Source: Gemmatimonadaceae bacterium (lineage in GTDB: Bacteria; Gemmatimonadota; Gemmatimonadetes; Gemmatimonadales; Gemmatimonadaceae). Taken from it: 64,000 nucleotides of DNA. The notes below the pieces were generated by a model. It did not search any database and was not told where the DNA came from. It saw nothing but the letters and a program-made list of their open reading frames with translations. The stretch's first letter is position 1. Every line of letters starts with the position of its first letter. Location: positions 186,001-250,000 of the forward strand of contig JADKJT010000001.1 of assembly GCA_016720905.1 (NCBI GenBank), read 5' to 3'. The translations under genes were made by a program, and so were the position numbers. This document shows positions 18,381 to 26,271 of this stretch, piece after piece.

Positions 18381-18773
18381 GTGCACACCGAACCGCTCCC
18401 CTACAGCCTCGAACGGCTGGCCTTTCCGTTTCCGGCGCTGGCCGCGCTCGCTGGTCGACTGCCGTTGGGCGGTGGACGCGAGGTGGCGCTCGCGTCGCTG
18501 CTCATTGCCCGTCTGGCGAACGGCTTGCGCAGCCCCGATCCGATGACGGCGCCTGATCGCGTCGCGCGAGCCGCGTCGGCCAAGGTCTGGCTCGCATCCT
18601 TGGCGTTGCCGGCCGCCACGCGTATGCCGTTCGCGCGATGTGTGGAAGCGACGGCAAATTCTCCGCTGCACGTGGCGGGTGCGCTGCGCGGATTGATTGC
18701 CGTCACGTCGCCACATCTGGATGGTGCGGCCGTGCATGAACTGGAGCGACTCACCAGACTGCTGGCCGGCTGA
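18381..18773 (+). CDS. Hypothetical helical protein, 130 residues
   Basis: No domain recognised. The protein is rich in Ala, Leu and Arg and looks all-helical, with segments such as REVALASLLIARLANGL and VARAASAKVWLASLALP, and a final helix GAAVHELERLTRLLAG. There is no signal peptide or clear membrane span. The GTG start is supported by a TAGATT box six bases upstream. It lies 38 bases before the DnaB-like gene on the same strand and is divergent from porX. The size and helical pattern would allow a partner or loader for the DnaB-like protein, but this is conjecture. Confidence 0.65.
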   Translation: MHTEPLPYSLERLAFPFPALAALAGRLPLGGGREVALASLLIARLANGLRSPDPMTAPDRVARAASAKVWLASLALPAATRMPFARCVEATANSPLHVAGALRGLIAVTSPHLDGAAVHELERLTRLLAG

Positions 18774-18811
18774 TGGCCCACGCCGCGTGCTGACCTGATC
18801 ATTCCGCTCTC

Positions 18812-19660
18812 GTGACGCATCACGATATCTCTCCGCTCGCGCGCGTCGTGGCGCGTGTCGACCGACTCCGGGAGGGCGACACGCATCCGGCCATTTTGGC
18901 CACGGGCTTCCCGTCTTTGGATCGCGCGCTCGGTGGCGGTGTGCGCCGCGGCGACCTGATCGTGATGGGCGGAGACGATGGTGTGGGCACGTCGGCGCTG
19001 GCGTTGGCGATGGCGCTACGGATGCACCCCTTGACACTGCTGCTCACCAGCGAGATGCACCCCGAGCGCGCGTTCGAGCGGGCCCTGGCCATGAGCGCCC
19101 GCGTCTCCCTCGACGCGCTGCGCCTGGGGGTTGTCGACGAGGACGAGCGCATCCGGCTCGCTTCGGCTGCCGTGGCCCTGCGTGACCGATCTCCGGTCAT
19201 CGACACGCTCGGGGACGGGGGCATGGATACGGTGGAGCGGGCGGCCGATGCCGCGCCGGCGCCGTCGGTAGTGATCATTGATGGCCTGGAAGCGTTGCTG
19301 GCGCGCGATCATTCGCGGTTCCAACCACGTGATGAAGCACTGGCGTACGCCGTTCTTGCGCTCAAACGGCTGGCCCTGGCGCGGGACGCTGCCGTGATCT
19401 GTCTGGCGCACCTGCCGGCACTCGACCGCCAGCGGCACGACCGACGTCCCCGTCTCACCGATTTCGGCGTGCGCGGCGCGGTGGGAACTCATGCGGATGT
19501 GGTGCTGGGTCTCTATCGGGAGGAGTTGTACGACGCCGACATGGGCGTGGCGGGGGCCACCGAGTTGCGGCTGCTCAAGAATCGCGACGGCGCGTTGGCC
19601 TATGTGGATCTGTTCTTCTACGCCAAGTGGCTGCGATTCGAAGACGTTTTGGAGACGTAA
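18812..19660 (+). CDS. DnaB-helicase-like RecA-fold protein with altered Walker A motif
   Basis: A 282-residue protein equal to the C-terminal half of DnaB, with no N-terminal primase-binding domain. It opens IPTGF-like (ATGFPSLDRALGGGVRRGDLIVMGG), keeps the TSEMHPERAFERALAMSARV segment of DnaB, a Walker B strand VVIIDGLEAL near 153-162, the late THADVVLGLYREELYD and the KNRDGALAYVDLFF finger. The P-loop, however, reads GGDDGVGTS: the invariant Lys is replaced by Thr 60. It therefore may bind DNA or a partner without hydrolysing ATP. Usual DnaB is 450 residues, so this is a specialised paralogue, also comparable to RadA/KaiC-like proteins. Confidence 0.8.
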   Translation: MTHHDISPLARVVARVDRLREGDTHPAILATGFPSLDRALGGGVRRGDLIVMGGDDGVGTSALALAMALRMHPLTLLLTSEMHPERAFERALAMSARVSLDALRLGVVDEDERIRLASAAVALRDRSPVIDTLGDGGMDTVERAADAAPAPSVVIIDGLEALLARDHSRFQPRDEALAYAVLALKRLALARDAAVICLAHLPALDRQRHDRRPRLTDFGVRGAVGTHADVVLGLYREELYDADMGVAGATELRLLKNRDGALAYVDLFFYAKWLRFEDVLET

Positions 19661-19729
19661 CCCGACTCCCGACTTCAGTCGAGCGCCATCCGTCGCCATA
19701 TTTCTCGGCTGAACCCGAACGAGGAACGC

Positions 19730-20473
19730 ATGGCTGGCCACAGTAAATGGAAGAACATCCGGAACGCCAAGGCGGCCACCGACAAGAAGCGCGGTGTGCT
19801 GTTCACGCGCCTGATTCGCGAAGTCACGATGGCCGCCAAGCTTGGTGGCGGCGATCCGGGGGGCAATCCGCGGTTGCGAACGGCGATCGACAATGCCAAG
19901 GCCGTGTCGATGCCAAAGGACAACATCGAGCGGGCGGTCAAGAAGGGCACTGGTGAACTGGAGGGGATCGACTACGTCGAGGTGCTCTACGAGGCGTACG
20001 GTCCCGGCGGTGTGGCCATCATGATCGCCGCCGTCACCGACAACCCCACGCGCACCGTCGCCGACGTCCGGCACAAACTGTCGCGGAACAACGGCAACAT
20101 GGGCTCCAGCAACTCGGTGGCGTATCTGTTTGATCGCAAGGGCCAGATGACCGTGCAGGCCACTGGTATCAACGAGGACGCGCTGATCGAGGCCGCCCTC
20201 GAGGCCGGAGCTGATGATGTGGTGCGAGAGGAGGACGAGTTTGTCATCACCACGGGACCGGCCTCGTTGCACGCGCTCAAGGAAGGTCTCGAGGCGAAGA
20301 AGTACGTGGTTGCCGATGCCGAACTCGCCTGGGTGCCCAAAAGCACCGTCAAGGTGGAAGGCACCGCGGCGGAGCAGTTGATCAAGCTCCTCGAGTCATT
20401 GGAGGAGTTGGATGATGTGCAGAAGGTTGACGCCAACTTCGAGATGGACGACGACGCACTGGCGCAGGATTAG
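19730..20473 (+). CDS. yebC: YebC/PmpR family protein
   Basis: A 247-residue member of the TACO1/YebC family, cytosolic. The opening MAGHSKWKNIRNAKAATDKKRG is the family signature, and three alpha/beta domains follow at full length. Older work describes it as a transcription factor (PmpR); newer work links it to translation of polyproline stretches. A GAGGAA ribosome site lies 5 bases before the ATG, and TATTTC near 19699 is a weak promoter candidate. Its place directly before ruvC (3-base gap) is common in many bacteria. Confidence 0.95.
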   Translation: MAGHSKWKNIRNAKAATDKKRGVLFTRLIREVTMAAKLGGGDPGGNPRLRTAIDNAKAVSMPKDNIERAVKKGTGELEGIDYVEVLYEAYGPGGVAIMIAAVTDNPTRTVADVRHKLSRNNGNMGSSNSVAYLFDRKGQMTVQATGINEDALIEAALEAGADDVVREEDEFVITTGPASLHALKEGLEAKKYVVADAELAWVPKSTVKVEGTAAEQLIKLLESLEELDDVQKVDANFEMDDDALAQD

Positions 20474-20476
20474 ACG

Positions 20477-21058
20477 GTGACGCGCGCGCCGACACGAACG
20501 AGTGCCTCGGCCGCCGCGCGCCCCACCCGCGTGCTCGGTATCGATCCGGGGACCGCAGTGACCGGGTACGGCGTGGTCTCGTATGACGGTCGCACGCCCA
20601 CCCTCGTCGAATGTGGTGTCATCCGCACCAACGCCAAGGAGCCGCTGCCGGCGCGCCTGCACAATATTCACGCCGGCGTCAGCGAGCTGATCGCGCGGCA
20701 CCAGCCTGACACGGTGGCGGTGGAGGACGTCTTCTACGCGCGGAATGTGCGCACAACCATCGTTCTCGGGCATGCCCGCGGCGTGATTCTGCTGGCCGCG
20801 CAGGAAGCGGGACTCGTTATTCATGAATTTCCGCCAGCCGAAATCAAGAAATCGATTACCGGCACGGGCGCCGCCACGAAGGAACAGGTGCAGTTCATGG
20901 TGGCCAAGCTGCTGCGATTGAAGTCCGCGCCGCAGCCGGCCGACGCCGCCGACGGTGTCGCCGCCGCCCTGTGCGCCTGCTTGTCCCCCGTCTTCTCGAT
21001 CTCGCTCCCGGACGTCTCCCGTCTCGCGTCTCCCGTCTCCCGCCTTCCCCGCACGTGA
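20477..21058 (+). CDS. ruvC: Holliday junction resolvase RuvC with unusual tail
   Basis: A 193-residue endonuclease that cuts four-way junctions moved by RuvAB. Catalytic acidic residues are visible: Asp 23 (VLGIDPGTA), Glu 83 (AVEDVFYARN) and Asp 156/159 (QPADAADGVAAAL). The GTG start lies three bases after yebC. The usual RuvC ends just after the ALCA helix; here about 24 extra residues (from SPVFSIS to LPRT) are encoded largely by a GTCTCCC heptamer array at 21014-21048. The stop overlaps the ruvA start (GTGA). The tail is outside the catalytic core and probably neutral. Confidence 0.94.
   Translation: MTRAPTRTSASAAARPTRVLGIDPGTAVTGYGVVSYDGRTPTLVECGVIRTNAKEPLPARLHNIHAGVSELIARHQPDTVAVEDVFYARNVRTTIVLGHARGVILLAAQEAGLVIHEFPPAEIKKSITGTGAATKEQVQFMVAKLLRLKSAPQPADAADGVAAALCACLSPVFSISLPDVSRLASPVSRLPRT
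21014..21048 (+). repeat. Heptanucleotide array, GTCTCCC family, inside ruvC 3' end
   Basis: Five consecutive 7-bp units: GTCTCCC, GTCTCGC, GTCTCCC, GTCTCCC and the degenerate GCCTTCC. They encode part of the RuvC tail and end seven bases before the ruvA start codon. Confidence 0.85.
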
Positions 21059-21654
21059 TCTCCCAGATCGCAGGCACGCTCGTTCTTCGCGAACTCGATC
21101 GCGTCGAAATCATGACCGCCGGTGGTGTGGCATACGAGTGCCACATTCCGCTGTCGGTGTTCGAGTCACTGCCGGCCCTTGGCAAACCGGTGACGCTGTT
21201 CACGCATCTCGCGGTTCGGGAGGATGCCTGGCAGTTGTACGGATTCGATGCGGCCTACGAGCGCAGCGTGTTTCAGCGCCTGCTGGTGGCCAAGGGAGTG
21301 GGTCCGTCACTGGCACTCGGCATTCTGTCGTCGCTCACCGCGGAACGGGTGGTGCGCGCCCTTCGCGAGAAAGACATCACCACGCTGATGCGGGTGCCGC
21401 GCGTGGGGCGCAAGAAGGCGGAACAGATCATTCTCGATCTGGCGGACAAGATTGACGCCGTGGGCAGTGCGCCGGGCATGCCGGGCGTCGCCGCCACGAG
21501 TCCAATGGCGGATGATGCCGTTCGCGCGCTGGTGGCGCTTGGCTACGCACAGGTGGACGCAGACCGCGCCGTGCGCGCAGTCGTCGAGGGAGGCGCCGCC
21601 GGCGACGTATCGGTGGTCGTGCGCGCAGCGTTGGGGAAGCTGACAACCAGGTAG
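21055..21654 (+). CDS. ruvA: Holliday junction branch migration protein RuvA
   Basis: A 199-residue protein that binds four-way junctions as a tetramer and loads RuvB. The N-terminal OB fold (1-65: ISQIAGTLVLRELDRVEI to TREDAWQLYGF-like segment), the double helix-hairpin-helix region (GVGPSLALGILSSL, RVPRVGRKKAEQIILDL) and the small C-terminal RuvB-binding domain after a linker (DDAVRALVALGY) are all present. GTG at 21055 overlaps the ruvC stop. RuvB is not adjacent; it starts 4.6 kb further on. A heptamer array begins three bases after the stop. Confidence 0.95.
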   Translation: MISQIAGTLVLRELDRVEIMTAGGVAYECHIPLSVFESLPALGKPVTLFTHLAVREDAWQLYGFDAAYERSVFQRLLVAKGVGPSLALGILSSLTAERVVRALREKDITTLMRVPRVGRKKAEQIILDLADKIDAVGSAPGMPGVAATSPMADDAVRALVALGYAQVDADRAVRAVVEGGAAGDVSVVVRAALGKLTTR

Positions 21655-21657
21655 GGA

Positions 21658-21727
21658 GTACTGAGTACTGAGTACCGAGTACCTGGTACCTGGTACCTGG
21701 TACCTGGTACTTCCTACCTCCTACCTC
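21658..21727. repeat. Heptanucleotide array, GTACYNN family, about 10 copies
   Basis: Ten 7-bp units between convergent ruvA and the M28 peptidase gene: GTACTGA twice, GTACCGA, GTACCTG four times, GTACTTC and CTACCTC twice. It starts three bases after the ruvA stop and contains the stop codon of the peptidase gene (21721-21723). Repeated AGTAC/GTACC palindromes could fold and act as a terminator. Confidence 0.9.
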
Positions 21728-23361
21728 CTATACTGCCCCGCATCGCGCGACACCTTGCCGCAGCTCGGAATCGTGGCGGGCTGTCCGTTCGGCCCGTTCG
21801 GCATCGGATTCATCAGTGTGCGCGAGCTCTTCTCGGCGTCCTCGCTGGCCAGGTACGCGAACATCGCCGTCAGGGTCGCGTTCTGCTTGAGATCGTCCTG
21901 AATGACCTTGTCGTACGATTCACGGTTGGTGTGCCAGGTGGTGTTGCTGTAGTCCCATCCCAGCGCGCCGAGACTGGCCGCGGGTGCCCCATAGCACAGG
22001 AACGACGCATGGTCGGACCCGCCGCCAACGCCAGCGGGACCCGAGAGGCGAATCCACTGCGTGAGTTCGCGCGGCATGGCGCTCATGTACTGCGCCAGGC
22101 GCGGGCCGTTCTCGGGGAGAATCGACGGCCCCGTGCCGACCACGTGTTCTGTGCCATTGTCCTGATTGAACGCAAACTGGAGACCCTTCACGACATTCTG
22201 ATGGTCGGCGGCATAACCACCCGAGCCGTTGAGGCCCTGTTCTTCGCCGCTCCAGTGACCAACGAGTATTGTGCGCGACGGATTGGGCAGCACCGTCTTC
22301 AGGATCCGCAGCGCTTCGAGCATTGTGACGGTACCCGTCCCGTTGTCCGTCGCGCCGGAGTGCCCCTCCCAACTATCGAAGTGCGCGGACAGCAGCACAT
22401 ACTCGTCCGGTTTCTTCGATCCCTTGATTTCGGCGACCACGTTGAACACGGGCTGATCACCCAGGAATTCCGACTCGGCCATCACCCGCACCTTGGGCGC
22501 CTGATGGTTTTGCGCGAGGCGGAACAGCATGCCGTAGTCCTCACAACCCACGTCCATCACCGTCAGCGCCGCATTGCGCGGTGACCCAAAGATCTTGTCG
22601 ATGCCCGGGTATTGCGACCAATTGGACTCGAACACCGCAACCGCACCGGCGGTCTTGAGATCGTTGTAGAACGTCGGAACGCGCTGCGTGAGCCCTTGAT
22701 AGGTGGCCGTGAGATCCCGTTGCATGGAGTCCAGCGCATTCTGCGTGGAGGGCATCGAGAATTCGGCGATCTGATTCGGCATGCGGCACGAAATGCGCGG
22801 CGCGCTGGCCAACACAATCTTGCCCTTCACCGACGGCAGCCACGCCTGAAACTCCTCGGGCGTGCGATACGGCACCAACGTGACCACATCAGCATCCATC
22901 CACTTCCCGCCCGTATTGCCGCTCCATGACAGCATGGCGGCTTCAAGCGGTTTGACACGCGGTTCGGTGAGCTGGGCAAACGCTGCGCCACGCTTCCACG
23001 AGTTCCAGGTGCCGTACTGTTCCTTCCTGGCGCTCACGCCCCACTTCCTGTAAGTCGCCAGAAGCCAATCCTGACCACGATTCATATTCGGCGACCCAGT
23101 CAGTCTCGGACCGATGGAATCCATCAGCACTTGCGAGAGCGACGCGGCCTGCGATCGCTGCATCCCTTCCTCCCAGATCTTGAGGATCATCGGATCGGTC
23201 GGCGCACTGGTGCGCACGTAGGCCGGCGCCGAGTCTGGGGAGAACGGGATGGCCTGCGGATTCTTCTGGACGCGCGGCGGCGGCCCGCCTCGTTGAGCGA
23301 GCAGTGGTGCGGCGGTGGCCACCACAAGGAGCAGCGAGCGAACGAGGGGGAGACGGGTCAT
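21721..23361 (-). CDS. Secreted M28 family metallopeptidase
   Basis: A 546-residue exported protein; the signal peptide (MTRLPLVRSLLLVVATAAP then LLAQ) sets the start at 23361. An N-terminal region with a PA-like insert precedes the two-zinc peptidase domain: SAHFDSW (His about 327), GATDNGTG (Asp about 339), HWSGEEQGLNGSGGY (Glu pair about 373-374), and the late GGSDHASF His. The family removes N-terminal amino acids or dipeptides in the periplasm or outside. It is a monocistronic gene converging on ruvA; its last codons and stop fall in the heptamer array, so array length change could alter the C-terminus. Confidence 0.88.
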   Translation of the reverse strand: MTRLPLVRSLLLVVATAAPLLAQRGGPPPRVQKNPQAIPFSPDSAPAYVRTSAPTDPMILKIWEEGMQRSQAASLSQVLMDSIGPRLTGSPNMNRGQDWLLATYRKWGVSARKEQYGTWNSWKRGAAFAQLTEPRVKPLEAAMLSWSGNTGGKWMDADVVTLVPYRTPEEFQAWLPSVKGKIVLASAPRISCRMPNQIAEFSMPSTQNALDSMQRDLTATYQGLTQRVPTFYNDLKTAGAVAVFESNWSQYPGIDKIFGSPRNAALTVMDVGCEDYGMLFRLAQNHQAPKVRVMAESEFLGDQPVFNVVAEIKGSKKPDEYVLLSAHFDSWEGHSGATDNGTGTVTMLEALRILKTVLPNPSRTILVGHWSGEEQGLNGSGGYAADHQNVVKGLQFAFNQDNGTEHVVGTGPSILPENGPRLAQYMSAMPRELTQWIRLSGPAGVGGGSDHASFLCYGAPAASLGALGWDYSNTTWHTNRESYDKVIQDDLKQNATLTAMFAYLASEDAEKSSRTLMNPMPNGPNGQPATIPSCGKVSRDAGQYRR

Positions 23362-23425
23362 GGACAGTGCTTCCCGTGCGTTGAGGTTGCGGGAGACGGA
23401 AACGAAGAGGGCGGAGCGTAACAAC

Positions 23426-24871
23426 TCAGGCCCGCGGACTCAGTCCGTCGACCAGTGACGTGCGGTACGCCTTGATTGCCGGCACGAACCCGATGATCAC
23501 GCCGGACACCAGCACCACCGCGAGATATCCCCACTCGGTCGCGCCCAGCGGGCGAATGGCCAGATGCAAGCCAAACCGTTGTTCGATGGGTTGCTGACCA
23601 AGCACCAGCAACGTGTACACGAAGGCCACACCAATCACGCAGCCGAGCAACGACAGCAGCGTCGATTCGAGGACCAGCAGTGAAACGATGGTGCGTGGTC
23701 CGGCACCGATGGCGCGGAAGATTGCCATTTCGCGACGTCGTGCCTCAAGTGACGAATACAGCGCGACCAGCATGCCGGTCAAACCGATTGCCACCGCAAA
23801 GATGGCCACGACCTGCAGGCCGACCTCGGCGCTACCGATGTTCTTCCAGAGCTCGCCAAGCGCCACACCGGGAATAACCGCCGTGAGGGGCTCGGTGAGA
23901 TCGGTGTTCATCTCACGCTGCAACATCAGCGCTTCGAACCGATTCCTGGTGCCGATGAAGAACGCGGTGAGCAACTGTGGCTGGTGCGCCGAGGCGGCAG
24001 GAGAGGCAGCCGGAGCGGGGGCCGGCAAGGGAGCCCGTGCCGGCATCGGCGGCGGCTCGGCGCCCGGCATCACCATCGGTGTTCCCGGTGGCGGCGACGC
24101 CCCCGGCATTGCCATCGGCGTTCCCGGTGGCGGCGACGCCCCCGGCATTGCCATCGGCGTTCCCGGTGGCGGCAGCGGGCGGCGCTTCGCCTTCACGGGC
24201 ACTGGTTTCGCCGGAAGCACTGCGGAAGACGTGCCGTCATCGTGCATCGCCTCAATGCCCTCCAACGTGACGTACACCGTGCGATCGATCGGCGTAAACG
24301 TGCGCTCGAGGATTCCGACCACGCGAAAGGGGTGCGCCTCGTGACTACTGGTGCCGATATCCACCAATCCATGCACCACCACGATTGGTGAACCGATCGC
24401 GTATTTGAGCCGATCGGCGACCTCACTGCCAATCACCACGTCCGTGTCGCCCGACGCGGCACGGCCCTGGGCAAACGTGATGCTGGCGTTCTGCCGGAAC
24501 CGATAGCGCTGGTAGAACTCCTCCGTCGTGCCGACGACGCGAAACCCGCGATGGCTGTCGCCCAGCGAATACGGCACGGCCCATTTCACCGCCGGATGGC
24601 GCTGCCAGCGTTCAAACGTCGCGTACTTGACCGAACCGGCGGGGCTGCCAATGCCGAAGACGGAGCTCAGCAGCACCTGCAACGAACCGCCCCGCGCGCC
24701 GACGATCAGGTCGACCCCGCGAATGGTGCCCGCAAAGCTATCGCGCACGCCGGCGCGGACATGTTCAATGCCCACCAGCAGCGTCACACTGAGCGCAATC
24801 GATGCGACGGTCAGCGACGTCGTGAGCAGCCGGCTGCGCAACGATTGCAGGGCAAGACGCGGGATCAGCAT
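23426..24871 (-). CDS. MacB/FtsX-type ABC transporter permease with Pro-rich repeat insert
   Basis: A 481-residue permease. One N-terminal membrane helix (about 15-35), a large periplasmic MacB_PCD-like domain, and three C-terminal helices (about 350-470) carry the FtsX domain (YSSLEARRREMAIFRAIGAGP). Within the periplasmic domain, near residues 235-280, is a 13-residue tandem repeat of the form PPPGTPMAMPGAS. The ATPase gene lies 18 bases upstream and the DUF3299 gene overlaps that, so the three form one exporter module. Such exporters move lipoproteins, peptides or metal-binding compounds by a mechanical cycle rather than channel transport. Confidence 0.88.
   Translation of the reverse strand: MLIPRLALQSLRSRLLTTSLTVASIALSVTLLVGIEHVRAGVRDSFAGTIRGVDLIVGARGGSLQVLLSSVFGIGSPAGSVKYATFERWQRHPAVKWAVPYSLGDSHRGFRVVGTTEEFYQRYRFRQNASITFAQGRAASGDTDVVIGSEVADRLKYAIGSPIVVVHGLVDIGTSSHEAHPFRVVGILERTFTPIDRTVYVTLEGIEAMHDDGTSSAVLPAKPVPVKAKRRPLPPPGTPMAMPGASPPPGTPMAMPGASPPPGTPMVMPGAEPPPMPARAPLPAPAPAASPAASAHQPQLLTAFFIGTRNRFEALMLQREMNTDLTEPLTAVIPGVALGELWKNIGSAEVGLQVVAIFAVAIGLTGMLVALYSSLEARRREMAIFRAIGAGPRTIVSLLVLESTLLSLLGCVIGVAFVYTLLVLGQQPIEQRFGLHLAIRPLGATEWGYLAVVLVSGVIIGFVPAIKAYRTSLVDGLSPRA
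24063..24179 (-). repeat. 39-bp coding tandem repeat, three units
   Basis: Two complete 39-bp units (24063-24101, 24102-24140) and most of a third lie inside the permease gene. The units differ at only a few bases. They encode a Pro/Met/Gly-rich periplasmic segment. Confidence 0.85.
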
Positions 24872-24889
24872 GCCATCACCAGGCGGCCG

Positions 24890-25606
24890 TCAATCATGGA
24901 CGGGCCTCGTCGCGGCCCGATTGATCTCTGTCAATTCAACGGTGCGGGAGAACAGTGGCATCAACGTGTGATCGTGACTGACGAAGATCAACGTTGCTCC
25001 GGCCGCTCGGCACGACGCAAACAGCAATTGCAGAAACTGTTCCCGACGGTCGGTATCGAGTGCTGACGTGGGCTCGTCGGCGATGATCACTTCCGGATGC
25101 CCGATGAGTGCGCGGGCGGCGGCCACCCGCTGCTGTTGTCCGACGCTCAACTCGGCGATCGGCGAATCAAGCAACTCGCGGATATCGAGTTGGCCCGCGA
25201 TGTCGTGCACGGCGGCGGCGAAGGTCACCGACCCGAGCTTGGCGCGGCGATGCGCATCGAGTCGGATGGGCAACAAGATGTTCTCCCGCACCGACAAGTA
25301 CGGAATCAGGTTGAACATCTGGAACACGTACCCCAGGTGCCGTGCCCGGAAGGCGTCGCGCGCGCCACTGGAAAGCGTCGCGAAATCGGCACCCAGCACC
25401 TTGACGTGTCCGCTGGAGGCCTGAAGCACACCGGCGAGAATCCCGAGGAGGGTGGTCTTGCCGCTACCACTCGGCCCATGGAGGAACACCGTGTCGCCGC
25501 GATCGATCACCAATTGATCGATGGACAGCACATCCCTGCCCGTGCGGTACGCGAACCGAAGCGCCGAGAGTTCGACCGCCGGCACCGCTGCCGGCACCGA
25601 CGTCAT
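24890..25606 (-). CDS. ABC transporter ATP-binding protein, LolD/MacB-type
   Basis: A 238-residue ATPase that powers the adjacent permease. Walker A GPSGSGKTT lies near 39-47, the Q loop in YVFQMFNLIPYLSVREN, the signature LSVGQQQRVAAARAL, Walker B VIIADEPTSALD and the switch His in FVSHDHTL. The MFNLIPYLSV wording is typical of LolD/MacB-family ATPases. Its start overlaps the end of the DUF3299 gene by four bases (ATGA), and the permease follows after 18 bases, so the three are one operon. Confidence 0.93.
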   Translation of the reverse strand: MTSVPAAVPAVELSALRFAYRTGRDVLSIDQLVIDRGDTVFLHGPSGSGKTTLLGILAGVLQASSGHVKVLGADFATLSSGARDAFRARHLGYVFQMFNLIPYLSVRENILLPIRLDAHRRAKLGSVTFAAAVHDIAGQLDIRELLDSPIAELSVGQQQRVAAARALIGHPEVIIADEPTSALDTDRREQFLQLLFASCRAAGATLIFVSHDHTLMPLFSRTVELTEINRAATRPVHD

Positions 25607-26106
25607 TTCGACGAGTAGGGCTCGACCTTCATCCCTTCCAACTGGTATCCCACGGTGCCGTACGGGCTTTCCACCGACGCGATCTTGAGCCGTCCGGACA
25701 TCCAGACCGCATCGAACAGATTCAGCTTCACCGACTTGCGTCCGGCCATACCCACCATCACGATCTGGTTCGGAGGCGGCGGCGGTGTGTGCACGCAGGC
25801 GCCATAGTACGGGACCAGCAGGAATTCCGCGCCTTCATCCTGGAAATCGTCAAGCGGAACCACAAAACCGGGAATGCGCACCAGTTTCCCTTCCAGCTTC
25901 TTCAGCGTGTCCGTCGCCTTGCCGTTGGCATAGTCCAATCCGGCCAACACGCGCCAATCGATGTTGATGGCTTCCTCAACGGGACCCACTTCGGTCGGTG
26001 CGTGCATCGGCACGGCCGACGTTCGGGGAGGCGTTGCGGCGGTGGTCACCCCAACGACCGCGACAATCCCCAGCAGGGAGGCACACGACAACAGGCGACG
26101 GGACAT
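25603..26106 (-). CDS. DUF3299 exported protein
   Basis: A 167-residue protein with a signal peptide (MSRRLLSCASLLGIVAVVGV, cut before TPPRTSA), which fixes the start at 26106. The mature part has the DUF3299 hallmarks IPGFVVPLDDF, FLLVPYYGACVHTPPPPPNQIV and a final beta segment. The Cys and His of GACVHTPPPPPN could bind a metal. It is the first gene of the exporter operon. I recall similar DUF3299/ABC sets lying in zinc-responsive loci of some Proteobacteria; that link is not tested here. A TATCTT box lies about 40 bases upstream. Confidence 0.85.
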   Translation of the reverse strand: MSRRLLSCASLLGIVAVVGVTTAATPPRTSAVPMHAPTEVGPVEEAINIDWRVLAGLDYANGKATDTLKKLEGKLVRIPGFVVPLDDFQDEGAEFLLVPYYGACVHTPPPPPNQIVMVGMAGRKSVKLNLFDAVWMSGRLKIASVESPYGTVGYQLEGMKVEPYSSK

Positions 26107-26147
26107 GGCGGGCTCGGCAGACGAAACGTACGGGACGAATTCTGTGA

Positions 26148-26153
26148 AAGATA
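26148..26153 (-). promoter_or_regulatory. TATCTT promoter box upstream of the DUF3299 operon
   Basis: On the minus strand TATCTTTC at this place has the same wording as the tyrS box but leaves a leader of about 35 bases before the ATG at 26106. Confidence 0.35.
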
Positions 26154-26229
26154 CGCGGAATCCGGGCAAACGCTGGGCGATCGGTTCCGTTTGGTACCCG
26201 GCACCCCCGACAGCGTGCCGGACAGTTCG

Positions 26230-26235
26230 TATATT
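26230..26235 (+). promoter_or_regulatory. TATATT promoter box upstream of ruvB
   Basis: TATATT lies 36 bases before the ruvB ATG in the 165-base gap between the divergent DUF3299 and ruvB genes. It resembles the other TANNTT boxes but would leave a short leader. Confidence 0.35.
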
Positions 26236-26271
26236 CCGCATCCCTTTTATGCCCTCGCCCGTTATCTGCTC

